Program-made: the position numbers and the translations under genes
Notes under the pieces: model-generated
What the model was told of the DNA's origin: nothing
The model's database searches: none
The model's input: only the letters and a program-made list of their open reading frames with translations
Shown here: piece by piece, positions 52,625 to 62,730 of the stretch
Layout of the letters: the number at the start of each line of letters is the position of its first letter
Position numbering within the stretch: the stretch's first letter is position 1
NCBI RefSeq assembly: GCF_900176365.1
Contig: NZ_FWXY01000009.1
Span: 1-64,000 of the forward strand
DNA from: Desulfocicer vacuolatum DSM 3385
Lineage (GTDB): Bacteria; Desulfobacterota; Desulfobacteria; Desulfobacterales; Desulfobacteraceae
Reading direction: 5' to 3'
Length of the DNA stretch: 64,000 nt

Positions 52625-53395
52625 TCACCAATTATCAATGTCAAATTTCTTTTTTCCAAAATACCATCTTTTAAAACTGAATTTGGGACCCCCGAAATAC
52701 CATGTTCTGGTTCCGCGGCCGAAACTGTTTTCATGGGGGATGAGAAATCTGTTAATAAAAAAGAATAGCATGTGGACCAGTTTTGTGAAAGGCAGCAGAA
52801 TAAGCATTATTTCACCGGAAAGCATGTGCAGAATAATCATCGGTTTATAGGCAGTGGTCTGGTGAAAGGCAAGAAAACCGGTGATAAAAGGCATGGCCGT
52901 CAACAGGAGAATAAGGTAATCGGAAAGGGTTGTGATGGATCTCACCCTTGGACTAAATATGCGCCGGAAGAGAAAAAACAGGGAGCATCCAATAACCATT
53001 ACTGTCATGATATCCGTGATGCCTTCGGGTAAACTGAAAAAACTTATTCCCCATGATTCATCAATGAGATTGTTATGCCCAAGAAGAAAGAGGGGGGCAG
53101 CAATAAGACAGGTATGAAATAGGGAGGTTATCACGGTCATTACCGGATGAACGCCGGCAATGGTGCCCTTGAAAAAAGATATGCGCCGGGCCGTGGATTT
53201 CACGGGTGGTGCGCACACAGCTGTTGTGGGGGAGAGGCGAAAGGGATTGTGTGTCGTTTTTTTTATTTTTTGACTGAGATAAAAAAAACGTAATACCTGG
53301 TATGCCGTTCCTGTAAAAAAGATAAGAAAGGCTGATAGGGCCAGGGGGCCCCGAACAAAATCATGAAACAGATCTAAGGAAATCATTTTTCTCAC
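52625..53395 (-). CDS. membrane cytochrome b subunit, TmcC/HmcE/NarI-like
   Basis: 256 residues, about five membrane helices with paired His (VHPVMTVITSLFHTCLIAAP, FHQTTAYKPMIILHMLSGEI) as in NarI-type di-haem cytochrome b subunits. First gene of the three-gene unit; connects the periplasmic cytochrome with the cytoplasmic Fe-S protein across the membrane. Confidence 0.8.
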   Translation of the reverse strand: MRKMISLDLFHDFVRGPLALSAFLIFFTGTAYQVLRFFYLSQKIKKTTHNPFRLSPTTAVCAPPVKSTARRISFFKGTIAGVHPVMTVITSLFHTCLIAAPLFLLGHNNLIDESWGISFFSLPEGITDIMTVMVIGCSLFFLFRRIFSPRVRSITTLSDYLILLLTAMPFITGFLAFHQTTAYKPMIILHMLSGEIMLILLPFTKLVHMLFFFINRFLIPHENSFGRGTRTWYFGGPKFSFKRWYFGKKKFDIDNW

Positions 53396-53935
53396 TTACC
53401 AATGTTTGCTGCGGCAAACTTGAATTTTTGATCATATATTCAAAACGGTTGATGTTAGTAACAGCTTTCCTGCTGTATGTCAAAATTTTTTTCCCACAAA
53501 AAGGCCGTGATAAATATTCATAACTCCATCCCAGTGAAAAAGTATTCAGAGGAAATCATGGGGTTTGTTCCTGGAGAACCCAAATAAAAGGTTGACAACT
53601 ACCATTCTTTCGAATATACTTGTGAAATTGAATCATTGAAAAGGGTGTCTGGCTTTTTTCCAGATGCCCATTTTTTTTGCTTTTGACCGTCTGCCTTGAA
53701 GGTTAAAAATTATTCTTATAATTTATTTGATCAGGCAGTTGGCTCATAATATAATATATTCGGGTTTTTTTATCTCCCCTATTTATTATTTTTTTAAAAT
53801 TAGGCAGGCTTTAATGTTAAAATCTGCCTGTTTCGTACTTAGGGGAAAGAAGCATTTGTCAAATACGCACATCCGTGTGGCAACTACCTCAAAGTTTGAA
53901 ACACTTAAACTTTATTTTTTTAGGAGATTGTCACA
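53396..53935. other. AT-rich intergenic region and csp leader
   Basis: No gene supported. The last 110 bases (from about TTCGTACTTAGGGGAAAG) are a long csp-type 5' leader, repeated almost intact before the second csp gene. Confidence 0.6.
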
Positions 53936-54136
53936 ATGGCTACAGGTACAGTGAAATGGTTTAACGATTCTAAGGGTTTTGGTTTCATCGAGCAGGAAAA
54001 CGGAGAGGATCTTTTCGTTCATCACTCAAGCATCAATGCAACCGGTTTTAAATCCCTTAATGAAGGGGACCGCGTGTCCTTTGATATTGAGCAGGGCCAG
54101 AAAGGTCCTGCAGCAGGAAATGTAACTGTAATTTAG
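53936..54136 (+). CDS. cold-shock (CspA-family) protein, copy 1
   Basis: 66 residues. Cold-shock domain with RNP1 KGFGFI and RNP2 LFVHHSSI. Binds single-stranded RNA/DNA as an RNA chaperone. GGAGATTGTCACA precedes the ATG. The product is identical in all residues to copy 2. Confidence 0.96.
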   Translation: MATGTVKWFNDSKGFGFIEQENGEDLFVHHSSINATGFKSLNEGDRVSFDIEQGQKGPAAGNVTVI

Positions 54137-54380
54137 TTACAGCATATATTGTTTTGAATTTGTTAAGTGCCCCCTTTGGAGGGATATGAATTTAAGGCGG
54201 TATATATAAGCAAGACTTTCTTGGATTTTATCCAGGGAAGGTTTCAGATCAGAGCAGTCTTATGTCAAGGCTTGTTCAGTTTCGCACTTAGAGGAAAAAT
54301 AATTTGTCGGAAAAGCACATGTGTGTGACATCTACCTCAGGTTTGGAACATTTAAACTTTATTTTTCAGGAGATTGTCAC

Positions 54381-54581
54381 ATGGCTACAGGTACAGTAAA
54401 ATGGTTTAACGATTCTAAGGGTTTTGGTTTCATCGAGCAGGAAAACGGAGAGGATCTTTTCGTTCATCACTCAAGCATCAATGCAACCGGTTTTAAATCC
54501 CTTAATGAAGGGGACCGCGTGTCCTTTGATATTGAGCAGGGCCAGAAAGGTCCCGCAGCAGGAAATGTAACTGTAATTTAG
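54381..54581 (+). CDS. cold-shock (CspA-family) protein, copy 2
   Basis: 66 residues, same protein as copy 1, nucleotide sequence nearly identical. Its leader (TTCGCACTTAGAGGAAAA .. ACCTCAGGTTTGGAACA .. AACTTTATTTTTCAGGAG) parallels that of copy 1, so the whole gene with leader was duplicated in tandem. A frame from 54321 only extends into the leader. Confidence 0.96.
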   Translation: MATGTVKWFNDSKGFGFIEQENGEDLFVHHSSINATGFKSLNEGDRVSFDIEQGQKGPAAGNVTVI

Positions 54582-54654
54582 TTATATCTGCATATACCGC
54601 TTTGATCTGTTTTGATCTTTATGATTGATTCATATTCAGGCTGGATATAGTTTT

Positions 54655-54694
54655 AAAAAAGCCCCTTTGACTTATGTCATTGGGGCTTTTTTTG
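54655..54694 (+). terminator. terminator after tandem csp genes
   Basis: AAAAGCCCC and GGGGCTTTTTTT pair around 16 bases; T-rich tail. Confidence 0.85.
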
Positions 54695-54982
54695 TTTGTT
54701 AAGGCTTTTTTTTGATGTTCCCTCCTGTCTGGGCAGGATCCATCATCTTTTGCTTTTTGTGCACCGGGATTGGTGCACGTTCATACCGTAATAAAAATGT
54801 TGATTCACGCCTTGAAATATAAGATAGTACCTTGCAAATTATCTTCAGGATCGCAGATGAAATAAAAAAGGTGCTGCCCGGCCCCATTTTTCCTTTGATG
54901 CAATGCAGTGGATGGGGCAAATGTAAGTTATTTTGCTCAAGTTATTTTTATCTTCTCTTCTTAACACACAGGAATTATTTAC

Positions 54983-56044
54983 ATGTCAGATTACGCCATT
55001 GAAAAATATCAATTTGAGACCGGTGTTTATCGTCCCCCCAGTGAAGGTGGAAGTGCTTCTTTACTCCTTCGATTCACCCGTAACTGCCCGTGGAACCACT
55101 GTGCGTTTTGCAGCATGTATAAAGGTGAAAAATTTCAACTCAGATCCCTTGACGAACTCAAAGGGGATATGGATGCCATGGCCGCCCTGGCCGATGATTT
55201 AAGAAAAATTTCCATGGATTTGGGACAAGGGGGGGAGATCACCCGGGATGCGGCCATGGGTCTCATGGACAAGGTACCGGAACTGAACCGCCACAATGGG
55301 TTTGCCATGTTTTTTCACTGGTTGTGTGCCGGGGGCAGGACTGCCTTTATCCAGGATGGCAACAGCATCATCATGAAACCCGAAAACCTCATGGCAGCCT
55401 TAAAGTATTTGAGGAATCGATTCCCCTCCATTGAGCGGGTAACCACCTATGCCCGGTCCAGAACCCTTGCCCAAAGATCCCTGGAAGATTTGACTGCCAT
55501 TCGCAGGGCCGGTCTGGATCGGCTGCACCTGGGCCTTGAAACCGGAGATGACGAGCTGTTAGCAAAAATCAAAAAAGGGGTAACAGCCCAGGGGCATATA
55601 GACGGGGGTAAGAAAGCCATGGCAGCCGGGTTCCAGGTTTCGGAATATTGGATGCCCGGACTTGGCGGCAGGGAATTGACCACAGGCCATGCCTTGAATA
55701 CGGCCCGGGTGCTTTCTGCCATTAATCCCGATTACATTCGATCCCGTCCTTTCCGGGCCATTCCGGGAACGGCCATGCACACCTGGATCAAAAAAGGGCA
55801 GATGCATATCTTAACGCCCCATGAGCAGCTCCGGGAACTCAAAGAGATGATCACGGCTTTGGATGTGACATCCCGGGTCTGTTTTGACCATGCCGGAAAT
55901 AATTGGCTCAATGCTTCGGGGCGCCTTCTGTTGTCCCATGGATACGAAGGATATCAATTCCCCGATGAAAAAGCAAAACTGCTGGGGTTGATTGATGAGG
56001 GGTTGAAGAGCCATCATGTGGCCCCGGACATCACGTATTTATAG
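54983..56044 (+). CDS. radical SAM protein of unknown substrate
   Basis: 353 residues. Cluster motif near residue 36: RNCPWNHCAFCSMY (Cys-x4-Cys-x2-Cys), followed by EKFQLRSLDELKGD. Later GLDRLHLGLETGDDELLAKI is the family's beta-strand 5 motif and ARTLAQRSLEDL precedes it. It belongs to the Elp3/MiaB-like radical SAM fold group without a TRAM or B12 domain. The reaction is unknown. The GIY-YIG gene begins 25 bp after its stop. Confidence 0.85.
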   Translation: MSDYAIEKYQFETGVYRPPSEGGSASLLLRFTRNCPWNHCAFCSMYKGEKFQLRSLDELKGDMDAMAALADDLRKISMDLGQGGEITRDAAMGLMDKVPELNRHNGFAMFFHWLCAGGRTAFIQDGNSIIMKPENLMAALKYLRNRFPSIERVTTYARSRTLAQRSLEDLTAIRRAGLDRLHLGLETGDDELLAKIKKGVTAQGHIDGGKKAMAAGFQVSEYWMPGLGGRELTTGHALNTARVLSAINPDYIRSRPFRAIPGTAMHTWIKKGQMHILTPHEQLRELKEMITALDVTSRVCFDHAGNNWLNASGRLLLSHGYEGYQFPDEKAKLLGLIDEGLKSHHVAPDITYL

Positions 56045-56069
56045 GTTGCCGGAAAAATGGAGAGAACCG

Positions 56070-56339
56070 TTGAAAAACTGGCAGGTTTACCTGGTAAGAT
56101 GTTCCGATCACTCCCTGTATTGCGGTATCACCAATGATGTTGATGCACGAATTAATGTGCACAATGCCGGAAAAGGGGCAAAATACACCCGGGGAAGACG
56201 GCCCGTTGAACTGCTGGGGACCACAGAAAAAATGACAAAAAGTGATGCCCTTAAATTTGAAATCCGCATTAAAAAATGCCCTGCCGGAAAAAAGCTATCC
56301 ACACTGAAAAAAGGAATTAAAACAGATGGCAGCCGTTAA
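56070..56339 (+). CDS. GIY-YIG domain protein (UPF0213-like)
   Basis: 89 residues from TTG 56070 (GGAGAG at 56059-56064); the start at 56016 lies inside the previous gene. WQVYLVRCSDHSLYCGITND is the GIY-YIG first motif with VYL and CGI in place of GIY and YIG, followed by ARINVHNAGKGAKYT. Single-domain members of this family are of uncertain nuclease function. It overlaps the next gene by 14 bp. Confidence 0.85.
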   Translation: MKNWQVYLVRCSDHSLYCGITNDVDARINVHNAGKGAKYTRGRRPVELLGTTEKMTKSDALKFEIRIKKCPAGKKLSTLKKGIKTDGSR

Positions 56340-56589
56340 AGTGCCCCATGATCAATTAAGCCCCCGGGCCTTAAGGGGGGTTGTTGAGGAGTTTCTCACC
56401 CGGGACGGGACCGATTACGGAGAGGTTGAAGTGCCCCTGGAAACAAGGGTTGCCCAGGTGTTTGCCCACCTGAAATCGGGAAAAGTGGTGATTGTATTTG
56501 ATCCGGACTCCCAGACCTGTACCCTTTTTGACAGGGATGATCCCCGATTAAAACAGCTTGACAGTGATGCGCCGTCGGTGTGGGATTGA
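56326..56589 (+). CDS. YheU-family (UPF0270-like) protein
   Basis: 87 residues: VPHDQLSPRALRGVVEEFLT, RDGTDYGEVEVPLETRVAQV and VIVFDPDSQTC follow the YheU pattern closely. Conserved, uncharacterised cytoplasmic protein. Co-transcribed with the two genes upstream. Confidence 0.85.
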   Translation: MAAVKVPHDQLSPRALRGVVEEFLTRDGTDYGEVEVPLETRVAQVFAHLKSGKVVIVFDPDSQTCTLFDRDDPRLKQLDSDAPSVWD

Positions 56590-56761
56590 TAAAAAACATG
56601 CACGTCGGTGGAGGGTGGCGCAGGATTGTGATATACCTTCGGTGACACAGATATTTTAATCTGTGGGAAAAATAAAATATTGCCCGTAAATATTCGGGTT
56701 GGTTCTGTAAATATATCAACTTTCGGGCTTCATTTCAAAGCTGGCATTTTTAAATGTACCG

Positions 56762-58233
56762 ATGGGCTCAGTGTGCCGACGGGGTCAGGCTTTTGTTATT
56801 GATGTTATCGACCAAGGCCTTTGCCAACGAAAAAAGCCTCGAGATAATTTTGTGGTGAGCCACATGAACCTTGATCCGCGCCAGGTGCCGTTTCATAGCT
56901 TCCAGGCGGTTTACAGGGCTGTGATGGCGGGCATGGCATTTCCTGGAGGGGAAAAATCCATTGCAACGGTGTGGAAAAAACGTGTGGAACAATGGCTTTC
57001 TTTGCCGGAAAACAGCCATAACACCTGCCTGGATCTCATACCCCGGCAGATGCCCCATCGCTTTAAAGCCATCCTTGCGGCCCTGTCATCTCCCAATGTG
57101 GCCCTTTCTGCCCGGGAGAGAAAGTTTAAAAAGCATGCCCGCCTTAAACCCCGGGAATTTCCCTGGATATTGAAAAATGCGCTTTTGGGCAAAGATATCC
57201 CTGCCTGGCGATTGTCTGCCATGTTCCAGTATCGTCAGGTTTCCTTTTATAAGGAACACTCCCTGGTGTGCAAAGAATCTTTTCAGTACCTTGACACGGT
57301 AAAGGCCCTGGCAGCCCTGTTTCGCAATCTGGGATTCAAGGGATGGGTGATTCTGTTTGATGAGGGGGAATCCATCTGCCAGACCCGGATCACCAGCCGC
57401 AGCAAAAGCTATGAACTGCTCCACAACATCTTTTGCCCGGAAAACGCCCTGGGTGGATTTTATCCGGTGTTTGCCTTTACCCATGAACTCAACGGGGAGT
57501 CAGGGCTTTTCACCCGGACAAAAAAATTGTTCCAGGATCAGATCAAACAAGGTGAAAAGCGGGTACTGCTGAAAAACGGTGTGGATGTGATACCGGGTAA
57601 AAAGCTCGATATCATTATCGCACTTTTCTGGGATCTGCCGGAAATCTGGTGCTGGAATGGACCATCCGGGAGCAGATGTCCCAAAAGGATCTGCAGATCA
57701 CCTCCCACGAGACCGGGGTGGAATGTTCCCAGCAGTCTGATATGGAAGCAAATCTCATGGTGGATCTGGCCCATAGATTAATGCATATTTACGGGGTGTC
57801 TCCCCATGACATGGCCTTGATTTCACCCCACCGGGCCCAGAACAATGCCATTTTAAAACAACTGGGTGCAAGGGTGACCGCCCACCGGGAAGGCAGCGGT
57901 GCCATGCCCGGAAATGCCGTCCCTTGCCTTCCCTTGGTGGATACCGTGGAGCGGGTCCAGGGGGCAGAGCGGGATGTTATTCTTTTTGGTATGACCGCAT
58001 CTGATCCCGACCATCTGGCCGGTGAATTTTTAAACAGCCCCCATCGACTCAACGTGGCCATGACCCGGGCCAGAACCAAATTGATTGTCATGGGCAGCCA
58101 TGCCTTTTTTTCCATGATCCCTGATTCGGAAAGCCTGCTGATAAAAAACAGTTGTTTTAAAAATCTGAAGGCCCATTGTGAAGCCCGGGGGTGTGTTTTT
58201 CATTTTACCCGACAAATGGATGTGAATAATTGA
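56762..58233 (+). pseudogene. fused remnant of a DUF2791 (BrxD-type) ATPase gene and a Dna2/UPF1-like helicase gene
   Basis: Frame 2 up to about 57640 encodes a DUF2791-type ATPase body: NFVVSHMNLDPRQVPFHSFQ, then Walker B GWVILFDEGESI; the Walker A part is missing at the front. Frame 1 from 57649 encodes the C-terminal end of an SF1B helicase: VDTVERVQGAERDVILFG and SPHRLNVAMTRARTKLIVMG. The join at about 57620-57650 is a deletion plus frame change. Such ATPase and helicase genes occur together in BREX-type defence islands. No other island gene is left nearby. Confidence 0.75.
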
Positions 58234-58401
58234 GTTTTTTGAAATTTTATTACATGAAACATGGTGTATATCGCAATGACAGAGGGTGTTGAATGTTGCC
58301 TTTAAAGCCGTTGTAATTGTAAAAAGAAGTGGTAAGATTTCAGCATACATATGGGGCTGATGTTCATATCACAAAACATTTGAAAAAAGAGCGATCAGGA
58401 C

Positions 58402-58561
58402 TTGACTTTTATTTTACTTTCTTTATAATAAATAAAATTGCGCTATTACATGGATGCGCATAGGTTTTCACAAAAAGTTATAATATATGACATAAAGTGT
58501 GTCATGACTGATACGTTGGAAACCGGTATTACTTTATATTTTTTTTCAGGAGATTGCCAAT
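58402..58561 (+). promoter_or_regulatory. promoter and long leader of csp copy 3
   Basis: TTGACT (58402-58407), 16 bases, TATAAT (58424-58429), then about 125 bases of leader with ATGACA..TGTCAT hairpin. The end TTTTTTTCAGGAGATTGCCA resembles the other csp leaders. Long structured leaders of this type sense temperature in cspA. Confidence 0.7.
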
Positions 58562-58762
58562 ATGGCTAATGGTATTGTAAAATGGTTTAACGACTCTAAG
58601 GGTTTTGGTTTTATTGAACAAGAAAACGGAAAAGATGTATTTGTACATCACACCGGAATTAATGCAACGGGCTTCAAGTCTCTGAATGAAGGAGATCGAG
58701 TTTCCTTTGACATTGAAGAGGGACAGAAAGGTCCTGCTGCAACTAACGTAACAGTGTTGTAG
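58562..58762 (+). CDS. cold-shock (CspA-family) protein, copy 3
   Basis: 66 residues, RNP1 KGFGFI, RNP2 VFVHHTGI. About 85 per cent identical to the tandem pair by eye, an older duplicate. Own promoter and terminator. Confidence 0.96.
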   Translation: MANGIVKWFNDSKGFGFIEQENGKDVFVHHTGINATGFKSLNEGDRVSFDIEEGQKGPAATNVTVL

Positions 58763-58812
58763 TCAGCCGTTTTACTCAGTCTTTAAGTCATCTTGGTGGC
58801 TTGCTGAAATAA

Positions 58813-58846
58813 AATCCCCGGGTAGATTTCTGCCCGGGGATTTTTT
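58813..58846 (+). terminator. terminator after csp copy 3
   Basis: AATCCCCGGG and CCCGGGGATT pair perfectly around TAGATTTCTG, then TTTTT. Confidence 0.9.
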
Positions 58847-58974
58847 GTTTTCAGAAAGATTCAAACATTAAATTCCATGGCCTGGGCGCTTATTTTACAC
58901 ATGCCCACGGCTTTGTTAGACTCTAACCGCTCCCATGATGTGACGGCTGGTGGAACATTCCTGGTTCAAGGGCA

Positions 58975-59700
58975 TCACTTAAACTCCCGGGTCAGTTCTT
59001 CGGACAACATAATGGCTTCTGCCACAAATCGCATGGATTTTCGTGTGTCCATACTGCGTTTTCGTATCCATTTGTAAGCCTCTTCCCCGGTTTTTTTCTG
59101 TCGCATCATCAACACTTCCTTGGCGCGTTCCACCATTTTTCTGGTTTCAAGTTCTTCCTGGATCACCTGGGTCTTCACCATCAGTTCGGTATTTAAAATG
59201 GCAATGGCCGCCTGGTTGGCAACGGTGCGGATTAGATTGACCTCTGTGTCAGAAAACAGATGGGGGGTGGAGGTAAAGCAGTTCAAAGCCCCTATGATGC
59301 GATCATCCAGAACCTGCAGGGGAACCCCCACCATGGAAATCAGTCCCAGTTTGTCGGCCATCTCTTTTTCTTTAAACCGGGGGTCTTGAAGCACATTTTC
59401 AATGATAATGGGTGCCTTTCCGGTGAGTACAGCTCCCACCACCCCTTCATCCATGTCCAAAGAACGATCTTTAATGTAATCCCGGTCAAAGGCCTGGGTG
59501 GCCTTGAGGCGAATTTGCGGAGGGTGGCAGGTGTCATCCACCAGCCACAGGGAACAGATTTCAACACCGGTGACTTTGGCTGTGACCATTACAGTGAGTT
59601 TCAGGATATCTTCAAGATAAAGATCAGAGGTAATGGCACCGCTGATATCCATCAATGCTTTAATGTATTTGTCATAGGGTTGCGGTATGTCTTTTTCCAT
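58975..59700 (-). CDS. GAF-ANTAR antiterminator regulator
   Basis: 241 residues. GAF sensor at about 25-165 (EICSLWLVDD, EGVVGAVLTGKAPIIIENVL, LISMVGVPLQV) and a C-terminal ANTAR three-helix domain (TRKMVERAKEVLMMRQKKTG, EEAYKWIRKRSMDTRKSMRF, VAEAIM). ANTAR domains bind paired hexaloop hairpins in mRNA leaders and block termination. The signal and target are not apparent; no tandem hairpin leader was recognised beside it. Confidence 0.88.
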   Translation of the reverse strand: MEKDIPQPYDKYIKALMDISGAITSDLYLEDILKLTVMVTAKVTGVEICSLWLVDDTCHPPQIRLKATQAFDRDYIKDRSLDMDEGVVGAVLTGKAPIIIENVLQDPRFKEKEMADKLGLISMVGVPLQVLDDRIIGALNCFTSTPHLFSDTEVNLIRTVANQAAIAILNTELMVKTQVIQEELETRKMVERAKEVLMMRQKKTGEEAYKWIRKRSMDTRKSMRFVAEAIMLSEELTREFK

Positions 59701-59878
59701 ATGAAATCACCTGTGAAAATTAAGTTTAAACTCTGATTCCAATTGGTTGGAGTCAAATTCAGCTGGAAAGGGCAACCGGCATCCTTGATTCAACTTCAAT
59801 GGTGGAATCACGGCCTGTCTGCCCATAACCCGACATTATGGCATTGTTTGGCATAAAAGTCAGTATTGATTTTTATGA

Positions 59879-60316
59879 TCAACGCAATGTCATCCATAAC
59901 CCCACCAGCATCACCACAATGCCGGAGCCCCGGATAAGCGTCAATGGGCGGATATCAGCCCCCAGCATGCCAAAATGGTCAATAAGGGCCGCTGCTGCAA
60001 ACTGGGCCAATACAAGAATGGTCATGGCAGGAACCAGTCCCAGCCGTGGGGCGGTGTAGCCGATGCTTCCCACAATAATGAGTCCCATGAGGCCTGATAA
60101 CATGCTGTACCATGGCACCGATGCACAGGCCGCAAGGTTGCCGCCACGGTAAAACAGCATGGCAGCACCAATGATAAGGCCTCCCAGTCCATAGGTGATA
60201 AAAACACTTTCCAATGTGCCCATTTGCCTGTCCATGATTCCCATGAGCTGGGCCTGCAGTGATACCATGATGCCGCCCAGGGCAGCGATGAGTAACAATG
60301 GAACATGATTTAACAT
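59879..60316 (-). CDS. DMT-family YdcZ-type (DUF606) transporter
   Basis: 145 residues, five membrane helices: ALGGIMVSLQAQLMGIMDRQ and GLGGLIIGAAMLFYRGG, then SIGYTAPRLGLVPAMTILVL. Half-size DMT proteins usually act as homo- or heterodimers. Substrate unknown. Confidence 0.85.
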   Translation of the reverse strand: MLNHVPLLLIAALGGIMVSLQAQLMGIMDRQMGTLESVFITYGLGGLIIGAAMLFYRGGNLAACASVPWYSMLSGLMGLIIVGSIGYTAPRLGLVPAMTILVLAQFAAAALIDHFGMLGADIRPLTLIRGSGIVVMLVGLWMTLR

Positions 60317-60873
60317 CAGAGACTCCTGTGGATTTTAAAAAGACGATTCTATTTTTATTTTTTCATTGTGCTTCATGTGATTATTTTATTTCCCCGCAAT
60401 AATCAAGACATTAAGGTAAAATTAGTTAGTGTTTTGAATCCTTTTACACTTTTTAGAACAATGTTGCCATTGGGCAGTGTGTTTTCAAATGGGGGTAAAG
60501 CAGTGTGCGGTCCAAGCTTAATTTCACCATTTTCGATTTTCAAAGATGCCGTACTGTAATTTATCAATGTGGATTTCAATTTTGACCATGCGCTGCCTGT
60601 AAGGTCATGGAATGGATGTGGAATATTTCAAGAGAAAATATTTTTTCCTTGACTTGGTGAATTGGAATTATTAAAGAAAAAAATAATTTGTTTTTATGAA
60701 CTATGTTTATTGTGAATTTTTTTGTTTTTTATGCTGTCAGGGGGGATGCGCAATTTAAGATTGGCAGGCCACGGCATGGTCAAGGTATATGGTGGGAAAC
60801 CGGGTAACCCGCATTTCGGTGTCCGCAGGGTTCCCGTTCTATTTTAAATGTCATATCAGTCGCAGGAGGTGTT
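60317..60873. other. intergenic region upstream of acyl-CoA synthetase
   Basis: No gene supported. CGCAGGAGG at 60861-60869 is a strong ribosome site for the synthetase. Confidence 0.5.
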
Positions 60874-62667
60874 ATGCAGTTCAGGGATTATCAGGGGGTC
60901 CATCAGATGCTTTTAGAAACAGTGAATGAGCACGCTAACAAGGAGGCATATCGCTGGTTTGATGACAATGCGGTTCCTGACTCTGTCACCTGGAGCGAAT
61001 TTTACCGACAGGTCAAGCAGGTGGCTAAAAGTCTCATGGCCCTGGGGGTAAAAAAGGACGACAAGGTTAATATTCTCAGTTACACAAGCTATCGCTGGGT
61101 ATTGACCGATATGGCCAATATGAGTATCGGTGGTGTCACCGTGGGTATTTATCAATCCAACCTTCCCAAGGATTGTCAGTATATCATTGATCATAGTGAT
61201 GCGGTTGTGGTGTTTGCAGAAGATGAGAAACAGGTGGCAAAACTTCTGGAAATCAAGGCAGAAATTCCAGAGATTCGGCAGGTGATCATGCTCAAGGGCG
61301 ATATGCCCGGACACGACTGGATTATTTCCTATGAGACCTTTCTCGGGCTTGGGAAGAATATTTCCGATGAGGATTTTAATGATCGTACAGCCCGGGTGGA
61401 TTCCGGTGATCTTGCAGGGATTGTTTATACTTCGGGAACCACCGGCCTTCCCAAGGGTGTGATGCTCACCCATGATAACATTACTTCAACGGCCCAGTCA
61501 GTATTTCACAGTGGCAATTTCCGTGGAGCGAGAGATAACTTTCTTTTTCTTCCCCTGGCCCATGTGTTTGCCAGGACCTGTAGTTATGGGGCTGTATTGG
61601 TTGGAAATCGCACCACATTTGCCCGGAGTATCAATACCTTGCTTGATGATTTTCAACTGGCATCTCCCCATTGGTTTGTCAGTGTTCCCCGGATATTTGA
61701 GAAAATTCACACCCGGGTGGTTTCGGATGTGGAAGCCAAGGGCGGCATCACGGAAAAAATATTCAACTGGTCCCTGGCCGTGGGAGAGGCGGTGGGTAAG
61801 TACAAACTGGCGCAACAGCCCATTCCCTCCATGCTTCAGTTTAAATATCGCATTGCCACAAAGCTTGTTTTTTCCAAAATTCATAACGCTCTGGGGGGGG
61901 AAATTCAATGGTGCATCAGCGGGGGGGCTCCCCTGAGTCCGGACATTGCACGTTTTTTCCATGCCACCGGGCTTTTGATCCTGGAGGGGCTTGGCATGAC
62001 AGAAAACACAAGTTTTAGTAATTTGAATCGGTTTGATAAATATGATTTTGGTGTGGTGGGCCCTCCGGGTGAAGGGTTGTTTCATAAAATTGCCGATGAC
62101 GGTGAAGTCCTTTTCAAGGGGAGAAATGTGATGAAGGGCTATTATAAAATGCCCGATGAGACCCGGGCAAACTTCACCGAAGACGGATGGCTCAGAAGTG
62201 GAGACATTGGAAAAATCCTGGAAGGCAATGTTCTGAAAATCACCGGCAGAAAAAAAGAGATTATCATCACCTCCGGTGGAAAGAATGTGGCGCCTTCTGC
62301 CATCGAAGGTCTCATGAGCACCTCTAAATACATTAATCAGGTTTGTGTTGTGGGGGATCAGCGCAAATTTCTCAGCGCCATTGTTACCCTGGATGAGGAG
62401 AATGTCACCGCCTATGCCCGGGAAAAGGGATTTTTCAATGAGTGCGCCACCACCAAAGACCTGCTTGCCCATGATGCAGTGATTCAACTCATTGATGGGG
62501 AAGTCGCCCGCAAAAACAAGGAACTCCCCTCCTTTGAAACATTAAAGAAAGTCACCATTGTGCCGGAATTCACCATTGAGAACAAGATGATGACCCCCAC
62601 ATTTAAGGTGAAAAAAAATGTGATCATGGATAATTATCAGGATCACATTGAAAATATGTATCACTAA
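60874..62667 (+). CDS. long-chain acyl-CoA synthetase (AMP-forming)
   Basis: 597 residues. AMP-binding motif YTSGTTGLPKGVMLTH (about 189-204), A5-type GLGMTENTSFSN, GDIGKI and the hinge ITGRKKEIIITSGGKNVAPS with the catalytic Lys. Length and layout match FadD15-type ligases that activate long-chain fatty acids for beta-oxidation or lipid making. Monocistronic with its own terminator. Confidence 0.92.
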   Translation: MQFRDYQGVHQMLLETVNEHANKEAYRWFDDNAVPDSVTWSEFYRQVKQVAKSLMALGVKKDDKVNILSYTSYRWVLTDMANMSIGGVTVGIYQSNLPKDCQYIIDHSDAVVVFAEDEKQVAKLLEIKAEIPEIRQVIMLKGDMPGHDWIISYETFLGLGKNISDEDFNDRTARVDSGDLAGIVYTSGTTGLPKGVMLTHDNITSTAQSVFHSGNFRGARDNFLFLPLAHVFARTCSYGAVLVGNRTTFARSINTLLDDFQLASPHWFVSVPRIFEKIHTRVVSDVEAKGGITEKIFNWSLAVGEAVGKYKLAQQPIPSMLQFKYRIATKLVFSKIHNALGGEIQWCISGGAPLSPDIARFFHATGLLILEGLGMTENTSFSNLNRFDKYDFGVVGPPGEGLFHKIADDGEVLFKGRNVMKGYYKMPDETRANFTEDGWLRSGDIGKILEGNVLKITGRKKEIIITSGGKNVAPSAIEGLMSTSKYINQVCVVGDQRKFLSAIVTLDEENVTAYAREKGFFNECATTKDLLAHDAVIQLIDGEVARKNKELPSFETLKKVTIVPEFTIENKMMTPTFKVKKNVIMDNYQDHIENMYH

Positions 62668-62705
62668 TTCCTGATTTTCGCCTTGCTCTCCATATTTCCT
62701 CACAT

Positions 62706-62730
62706 CGCCAGGGATGAATATTCCCTGGCG
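62706..62730 (+). terminator. terminator-like hairpin after acyl-CoA synthetase
   Basis: CGCCAGGGA and TCCCTGGCG pair perfectly around 7 bases; a T-rich stretch follows after a short gap. Confidence 0.7.

Noticed and set aside
61498-62487. 329-codon minus-strand frame
   Set aside because: Antisense shadow of the acyl-CoA synthetase.
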